Assembly (NCBI GenBank): GCA_013350335.1
Contig: CM023532.1
Location: 88,105,383-88,169,382, forward strand
Reading direction: 5' to 3'
DNA length: 64,000 nucleotides
Source of the DNA: Chimonanthus salicifolius
Lineage: Eukaryota > Streptophyta > Magnoliopsida > Laurales > Calycanthaceae
The stretch's first letter is position 1. Each line of letters starts with the position of its first letter. The translations under genes were made by a program, and so were the position numbers. Below the pieces are notes generated by a model. That model searched no databases, had not been told where the DNA came from, and saw only the letters and a list, made by a program, of their open reading frames with translations. Below, one piece after another: positions 57,804-64,000 of the stretch.

Positions 57804-57812
57804 AAAAGAGGA
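57804..57812 (+). promoter_or_regulatory. Polypurine tract, element B
   Basis: AAAAGAGGA followed by TTGTAT and the 3' LTR TGTAAGGG. Confidence 0.8.
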
Positions 57813-58914
57813 TTGTATTGTAAGGGCCCGGAATTTTTAAATTAATAAAAATGTCGATATAAGTTAATTTAATGATGAAAATTGGGAAATTGGTGGGATA
57901 AAAGGTAATGGGCCAAAATTTGGACAAAGGCCCAAGTATGGCCCAATAGACTAATTTTGGATTTAAATTTATTTAAATGGTTAATGAGGGTTAAATGAGT
58001 CAGGAATGGTCAAATTGGGTCAAATACCCATTTGGGACCCAATGGGTCAAGATGGTTGTGCTCTAAGGTAAATGGGTTAGATGGAAATGTAATTGGGCCA
58101 TGGGCCCAATGGGGATCCATTTAGAGTGAATTCAATGAAATTAAATCACCTAAGTGGTTTAAAAAAAAAATTTAAACCAAGATGGTGTGGCCAAGTGGGA
58201 CCCACCTCCACCTCATCAAGTGAGGTGACGTGTGGGTCAATGTTTGGTGGGGCCGACCACCATGGTTGATTTGGTCAACCATGGGTGGAATAATGGAATT
58301 AGGTTAAGTATAATGAGTTAACCTAAGGTGATTAAATAAATAAATGGGAATCAAAGTAACTAAAATATCTAAATATTAAATGATTAAAATTATAAAAATG
58401 AAGTGGTCAAATGGGAGACCAAGCTACCCCACTTCAAATGAGAAAAAAACGTTGGGCTTGGGTGGTGGTTTGGATAACCACCACCATAAAGCAAATAAAA
58501 TATCTAAAAAAAAAAAATCTTAAGGTTGGTGGGATCATTAAATTAAAGTGAAAAATGGAGATAAGTCTTATTGGTTATCTCATTCTCATGTTTTCTTCAC
58601 AAACTCCATCCCTCCCATTCTCCATTGCCGTCCCATGCTCTAAGGAAGGAGAGGAAGAGAGTTAAGGAGAAGAGAAGAGAAGGAGAGAAGAAAGAAGTGG
58701 AAATTGGAGGGAAATCACTCTAAGGTTAGGGTTTAACATCTCTCCTCTCATGATTTGTCTCTCTCTCTCTCACACAAACCCTACCATGGCCGATTCTAGG
58801 GTTGGGCATTGCCACCATTAATCAAGAGTCTTGACCTATCAAAGATCAAGCGGAAGTAGAGAGGAGGCTAAGGAGACCGACGGAAGCGGCAGAAATCGGA
58901 GGAGACGTCGGATT

Positions 58915-61449
58915 GTGAGTATTTCTTAAACAAGAAATTTTGGATGTTTAGGGTTTAAGAATTGGAATTTATTTTTGTAGAATTTAATGGTGGTTACATA
59001 AATGTGTGTCATGGATGTTAAACCCCTCAAATGAGAGGGTAGAAGATGGAGGAAACCTTAAATGGGTAAATTAGGGTTAGGGAAAGAAAATGCATAAATG
59101 GGTTATGTGCATTATGTAAATTATGAGATTAAGCATAGAATGGGATGATTGGAAGAAAAATTATTGGCCGTAGGGTTCGGCCATGTAGCATGGCCAAACC
59201 CCATGGTGGGTGATTAGCCATTTGATGTAAAATGGTTAGGGTTAATGAATGGAAGATAATGAAGGTGGCTAATGGATTTTTGGGTTGTAAATGAATGAAT
59301 GTGGATGAGTATTGAAATGGGTTTATGATGAAAAATGCAATGGGATTTTATGGCATTAAGAAGGCATAAAAGAGAAGGAATTGTGAACCATGGGTTCGAC
59401 CATGGTGCATGGCCGAACCCTAGGTTGTTATGTGTGAAATTAGCTAGGGTTTAGGGTTTAAAAAGCCATGGAAAATGGGAAGATGGGTGGATGTAATATT
59501 TTGGGTGAATATAGGTATTATGGAGCAATGAATGATGAATCATGAACCATGGGTTCAGCCATGGTATATGGCCGAACCCTATGGTGATGAAATGACGATG
59601 AAATGGTGGGGTTTAAAGGATAATGTGTTGATGAATTTTGGGTTTCAAATGAACAAAAGTAATGATCCAAATGGGGCTAAGAATATGGTTTATTTGCATG
59701 ATGTAAACCCCTCAAGGAGGGATTATTAGTGGATCAAAAATGTAACAATGGACCCAAGAAAAAATGGGGAACAAGACATCATGGGTTCGGCCATGGTGTG
59801 TGGCCGAACCCATGACCCATTTTGTAGGTCATTGTATGAGCTAAGGTTGGGTCCATGTTTGTGTTTAGATGATAGAGAATCTTATTAAATGAGATGGCTG
59901 ATTGTGTTTCATGTTGAGTCATGGTTAGTGAAGCCTTAATGGATCTAAGTTATGGATGAATTTTAGACTTAAAATATACATGAATAGAGGAGATATTAAA
60001 CCATGGAAGTTTAGTGGCATAACCGTAACTATGGGCCACAATGAAGAACCATGGCCGAACCCCATGTATGAAGGACATGAACTTGGGTGCATTAAGATGA
60101 CTTTATGAATGATTAAATTAAGCTTGGGGTTGATGCAGTTTAGTTTCATAAATTAGAATACTTAAAGGGCTAAAATTTGGAATTATCATGTGTTTAAATC
60201 ATGGAAATGAGGCTAAGTTAAGGGCTGATTTTTAATGATCTTGTAACGTGGTTAGGGATCATTAATGGACCTAGGTTGTGGATCAATTTTTGGACTTAAT
60301 CATGCATGGATAAATGGGTGATTAACCATGGAAAATGAGGTAGTGGCAAAACCGTAATTAAATGCCAAATTCAAGAATTCCATGGAGATTGATCATGGAA
60401 TGAGGGGCTCTAATGTAATAACCTTATAAGTGGTTGATCAAGCCTAGGGTGGCCAAATTTTAAGACTTATGGGAGTAAAATGTTTAATAGATGACATGGG
60501 ACCGGACCCACAAAACCTAAATAGTGACCGATTTTTCATATGGGCTTAGAAATGGTTAAAACATGGACTAATGATGAATGTGTAATAAGGTACTGGACAT
60601 CGCAGGCGGTGCGCGATCGGCGACCGGGTTTATCGAACGGAAAACGTAAAAGGACGCGAGTCGGTATTCGGTAGGATTCCTACATTTTTGTAAGCCATGG
60701 ATTGGGTGATGTTTTCTTTAATTTATTTTGGAAAGTATGTGGTTTCCTTTAAGATGAGTTTTGGATTATGTATCTTGTGATGTTTTCCTTTAAATTATTT
60801 TGGAAATCATGTGAATGTCTTAAGATGGGTTTTGGATTAAATATTATGGGATGTTTTTCCCTTTGATTTATTTGATAATCAAGTAATTGTTTTAAGATGG
60901 GTTTTTGTGTTACTATTGAACTACATATATTACATGGCACATGGCATCTACATCTCATGCTTGGCGTGGGAGGGATATGACAGGGGAAGGCTGAAATGAA
61001 ACCGGAGTCCATGCTCCGTCGGGGCGACCGATAAACGCATGGGGATGTTTCATTATGTATTATTATACCTTGATGATGGTTTTCCATCAATGGGGATGTT
61101 GTATTTATTGTTATACCTTGATGATGGTTCTTCCATCAAGGGGGATGCCTAGTGTGGATCGCGTCTTGATGAGGCTTTTCCATCAAGAGGATCATGGCAC
61201 GATGATAGTATGGATTTTATTTGGAACACTGTGTATGGTTGAAAAAGGGACATTATACGATGAGGATGAGATGGATGGGTGGGTGGGGTTCATGACATAG
61301 AACACCCATTGCATAACATTGCCCAAAATGCATGGTTTTGCTATAATATTATCTGCATGCTGTTATTACTAATCCATATGCTAGCCCTACTCGGAGTCCT
61401 ACTGGGCGCGTGGTCTAACGCCCTACTTCTACCCTAGCTGATGACGCAG
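58915..61449 (+). other. Putative LTR intron in B 3' LTR
   Basis: Donor GTGAGTATTTC at 58915; CTAAC, CTACTTCTACC, CCTAG (61437), GCAG|G (61449). Confidence 0.45.
59173..59811 (+). repeat. Palindrome array in B 3' LTR (4 copies)
   Basis: Copies at 59173-59201, 59392-59420, 59551-59579 and 59783-59811. Two show single left-arm changes (GGGTTCGACC, GGGTTCAGCC) absent from the 5' LTR partners, so they arose after insertion. Confidence 0.9.
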
Positions 61450-61916
61450 GAGGTGGCGAAACGGAAGGACGGGACGGGAGTCAAGCTTAGGAGCTTGGCA
61501 AGGCAGGTTAATTATGTTGTTTAAGTTTATGTTGGAAAAATGTAATTTGAGTAGCTTAGCTTGTCGGAATATAATAAATTAAATTACTGGCTATGTTTTG
61601 CGATTTTATTATGGACATTATGGTTTTGAAGTATTATAGAAATTTAAATGAATGTTATCTTCCCTGCTATCTCAAATCTGTAGGATAGTCTTTGTTGTTA
61701 ATTCCGCACTGAGAAGTAATATTCCTTGAGCTTACGTCTACGCGTGAACCGTACTCGTGAACTTGGCTCTACGCACGCGTAGGGTTGGCCAGTTAAGGGC
61801 CGGGCTTTAGAAGCTCGGACTTAACTCGAGTCGTGACGTCCGCGCCTTTTGTCACTTTTCCTTTTTTTAAAAAAAAATAGACTCTGATATTTCGGTGAAA
61901 AGGGGCGGGCGTTACA

Positions 61917-64000
61917 AAAATGGCTAAATAGGTCAAAGGGCCCAAATGGGACCCATCGGGTCTTACTGGATTATTTGACCGTTTTGTGAATTTAAATTAA
62001 ATGGGGTTAAGCCTATTTGATTGGAAATCAAGTGGAGAAGAAATGGGTAGGCTTGATCCATATGTGAAAACCTTTTACAAATGACCAAAATTCCATATTT
62101 GGGTCATGGAGTCAAAAACGGGTCAAGGAACTAAAAGTGGACCCAACGGGTCAAGTTGACTATTGTTGACCATGTGGACCCTCAAGGGAGCTAAAACACG
62201 AGTCAAATCAGTTGAGTGGAACTGAAGTGAGTTGGAATTAAATCAAATAGTGAGTCAACACATGTGCATTAAATGAAATGCATTAAGTATGTGAGTTGGG
62301 TGAGTTGAGATGGAAATCTAAATAGCCTTGAGTTCAAGTGATTCAAAAGGGAAATTGAAGGGGTTGTAAGCTCAGTGAGCTAAGTGGGAATTGGAAGACT
62401 TTGGCTCAGCTTTAACCACCAAAACAAGTCCCACACGTTGGGGACTTGTTTGGGGTGATTTCCATGATGAATGGTAAATGAAATGCATGGGTTTGAGATG
62501 AGTTGCATGGAAAACTGAATGACTGTATGGGTAGGTACCAAGGGGTGCCTTGGATAGCACCCAAGACCCATTGTTTTATGCAAAAATTGATGAGGAAGTG
62601 GTGGGGTATTGGGGGCTGAAATACAAAAGCAAACAACACCCATGTTTGGCCGATTTTTATCATTGCAAAAGCCTTAGAATCCCATCTCTCCCTCCCTCTC
62701 AAGAACACCATCTTTTGGCCGAATTGGAATTGGTGTTTCTCACCATTGAATCAAGCATACAACCAGCAAGGAATTAAGGAAGCAAGGATCAAAAGTCAAG
62801 AGCAAAAGGCAAAGGAAAGTGGTAAGTATTTCCATTGAATTATGTTTAATAAAATGGGTTAAGTAAGACATGATTCAGCCATGTGATGGTCAAATCTATC
62901 AAAGGGTTAAAGTATGATTCTTTTATGTCCAAATAGAAGGAAAACATGGACATAGGGTTCGGCCACTTTGGATGGCCGAACCCCATGAAATATTATGGTT
63001 AATGTTGATGGTTTTGTAAGATTTAAACCATGCAAGTATAGGGCTGATTTTGGAGGTTTAAGATGCATGCTTTGGAAAGATTGAAAGCATGTATTTGGAT
63101 GTCATAATTTGCCCATGCTATGGCCGAATTTGACAAGGGTCTAAACCATGGAAGATGGTGTCAAAAAGGAGTGGAAATGGACCACAAAGTGGCCGAACCC
63201 CATGGAATTGGTTAATGTGTATGGTTTTTGAAATTTAAAACCATGCAAGTTGGGACTGTTTTTACATGTTTTTATTAGATTTAAAATACATGTTTTAAAG
63301 AGGGTTAAAACATGGGTTTGGATATCAAAAAAGGCTGAAGTTTATGTGGTCTAAATCAGTGGATTAAAATTGGAAAAATGGACCATGGGGATCGGCCATC
63401 TTGGATGGCCGAATTCCATGGAATTGTGTTGGTTTTTGGATGTTTGTTTGAAAGGTAAAAACCTGATAATAATATACTGTTATTACATGATTATTTGAGG
63501 TTTAAAAACAGTAAACATAACCATTGGGTTCGGCCACCATGGAGGGCCGAACCCCATGTAAAAGAGTGTTGGTTTTCATGTTGGGAAACATGGAAACCAT
63601 GGACTTTTATGGGCTGTTTGGATGAATTTAATTAGATGGTTTCTAAGAGGTTTAAAGGCAGCAATATGATACTGATATTGCATGTTTAAATAATGCCTAA
63701 AGCATGTGTGAAAGATCAAAACATGGACATAGGGTTCGACCACCTTGGATGGCCGAACCCCATGTAAGTAAGTAATGGGTTTTGGTGAAGTTTAAATGAC
63801 TGTTTTGGTGGTTGGTTATGTGGCTGAACCATGTGTAATTCATGGTTGGGTTAGCATGATTAAATCATGAATAACCATGGGAAGTGAGGGATCAATCAGA
63901 TTAAGAGAACCCCATGGGGCAAGTTTTGGGATGAATGGACCAAGATTTATGGGCTTTTCTTGTGTATGTTAAATGAAATAAGCTTGCTGTTTTGGGTTGG
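61917..64000 (+). repeat. LTR D (subfamily 1), right part, runs off window
   Basis: Resumes LTR D after the second AAAAT and is colinear with the A LTR from about 15715 onward. Donor-like GGTAAGTATTTCC at 62821 (GT at 62822). The window ends inside the LTR, so whether D is a solo or a full element is unknown. ORFs near 62372-62777 lie in the putative leader and have no known domain. Confidence 0.92.
62955..63760 (+). repeat. Palindrome array in D (4 full copies)
   Basis: Copies at 62955-62983, 63388-63416, 63527-63555 and 63732-63760, with a right half-site near 63190. All are downstream of the donor-like site at 62822. Loops are longer (CTTTGG, CCATGGA) than in subfamily 2. Confidence 0.88.

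Larger units (their letters stand above)
38468..61916 (+). mobile_element. Element B: non-autonomous gypsy LTR element
   Basis: LTRs at 38468-42564 and 57819-61916, TSD AAAAT at 38463-38467 and 61917-61921. Without nested element C the internal region is only about 3.85 kb: primer site, leader, zinc-knuckle ORF relic, unrecognised DNA, integrase remnant, chromodomain ORF and polypurine tract. No gag, protease or RT is recognisable. LTRs differ from each other at scattered sites, clearly more than those of C. Confidence 0.93.
57819..61916 (+). repeat. Element B 3' LTR (4098 bp)
   Basis: Complete LTR, one base longer than the 5' copy, with scattered substitutions (for example near 57853, 57954, 57972) and small indels. 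U5 hairpin at 61792-61825. Followed by TSD AAAAT and the rest of LTR D. Confidence 0.95.

Noticed and set aside
1..64000. DNA transposon terminal inverted repeats, because inverted repeats are so frequent
   Set aside because: The palindromes have 3-8 nt loops, no transposase and no flanking duplications; they are internal LTR hairpins.

Overview
The window looks like plant (angiosperm-type) intergenic heterochromatin. I see no host gene, tRNA, rRNA or CRISPR array. Essentially all 64 kb is nested LTR retrotransposons: Ty3/gypsy chromoviruses of the Tekay/Del type (RT, RNase H, DD35E integrase, C-terminal chromodomain, primer site for initiator tRNA-Met) and one broken Ty1/copia element of the SIRE/Maximus type. 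The species cannot be named from the sequence alone. Unusually long LTRs (3.3-4.3 kb) and repeated nesting suggest a large, repeat-rich genome.

Layout. Element A (+, 1-18811) enters with a partial 5' LTR (1-736 and 5036-5697), has an extra zinc-knuckle ORF, a decayed gag-pol, and a complete 3' LTR (15537-18811). Its 5' LTR is split by solo LTR S1 (737-5035, TSD TGGCA) and its extra ORF by reverse solo LTR S2 (6592-10368, TSD GGAGG). A sits in a reverse gypsy fragment E (18812-19819), which is fused to copia element K (19820-21964 and 34422-35016). K is interrupted by LTR fragment G (21965-23784) and reverse gypsy element F (23785-34421, 5' LTR truncated). K's RNase H is cut by reverse solo LTR H (35017-38283). 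Next to H begins LTR D (38284-38467, resuming at 61917 to the window end). D contains element B (38468-61916, TSD AAAAT), and B contains element C (44433-55835, TSD ATGAA). That is five layers: K, H, D, B, C.

Elements B and C are sister non-autonomous elements. Their LTRs (4.1 and 3.8 kb) flank only about 3.85 kb of internal DNA with a zinc-knuckle ORF relic, unrecognised sequence and integrase/chromodomain remnants, and no recognisable gag, protease or RT. They resemble F, so F-like elements are the likely source of proteins acting in trans. The two LTRs of C are almost identical, so C is very young.

The most striking signal lies inside the LTRs. Every LTR I could check, in all three subfamilies and both orientations, carries a splice-donor-like GT(A/G)AG site. 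Those that reach far enough also carry a branch-point-like TAAC, a pyrimidine-rich stretch and an AG|G acceptor-like site 1.8-2.5 kb downstream. More than 50 copies of a 25-37 nt palindrome (core GGTTCGGCCAT / ATGGCCGAACC) all fall inside this putative LTR intron, as do short hairpin minisatellites. A separate hairpin with paired base changes lies about 100-135 nt before the LTR end. Together with the extra triple-zinc-knuckle ORF upstream of gag, this suggests a structured-RNA, possibly spliced-leader chromovirus lineage that I do not recognise as described. All functional readings of it are inference.
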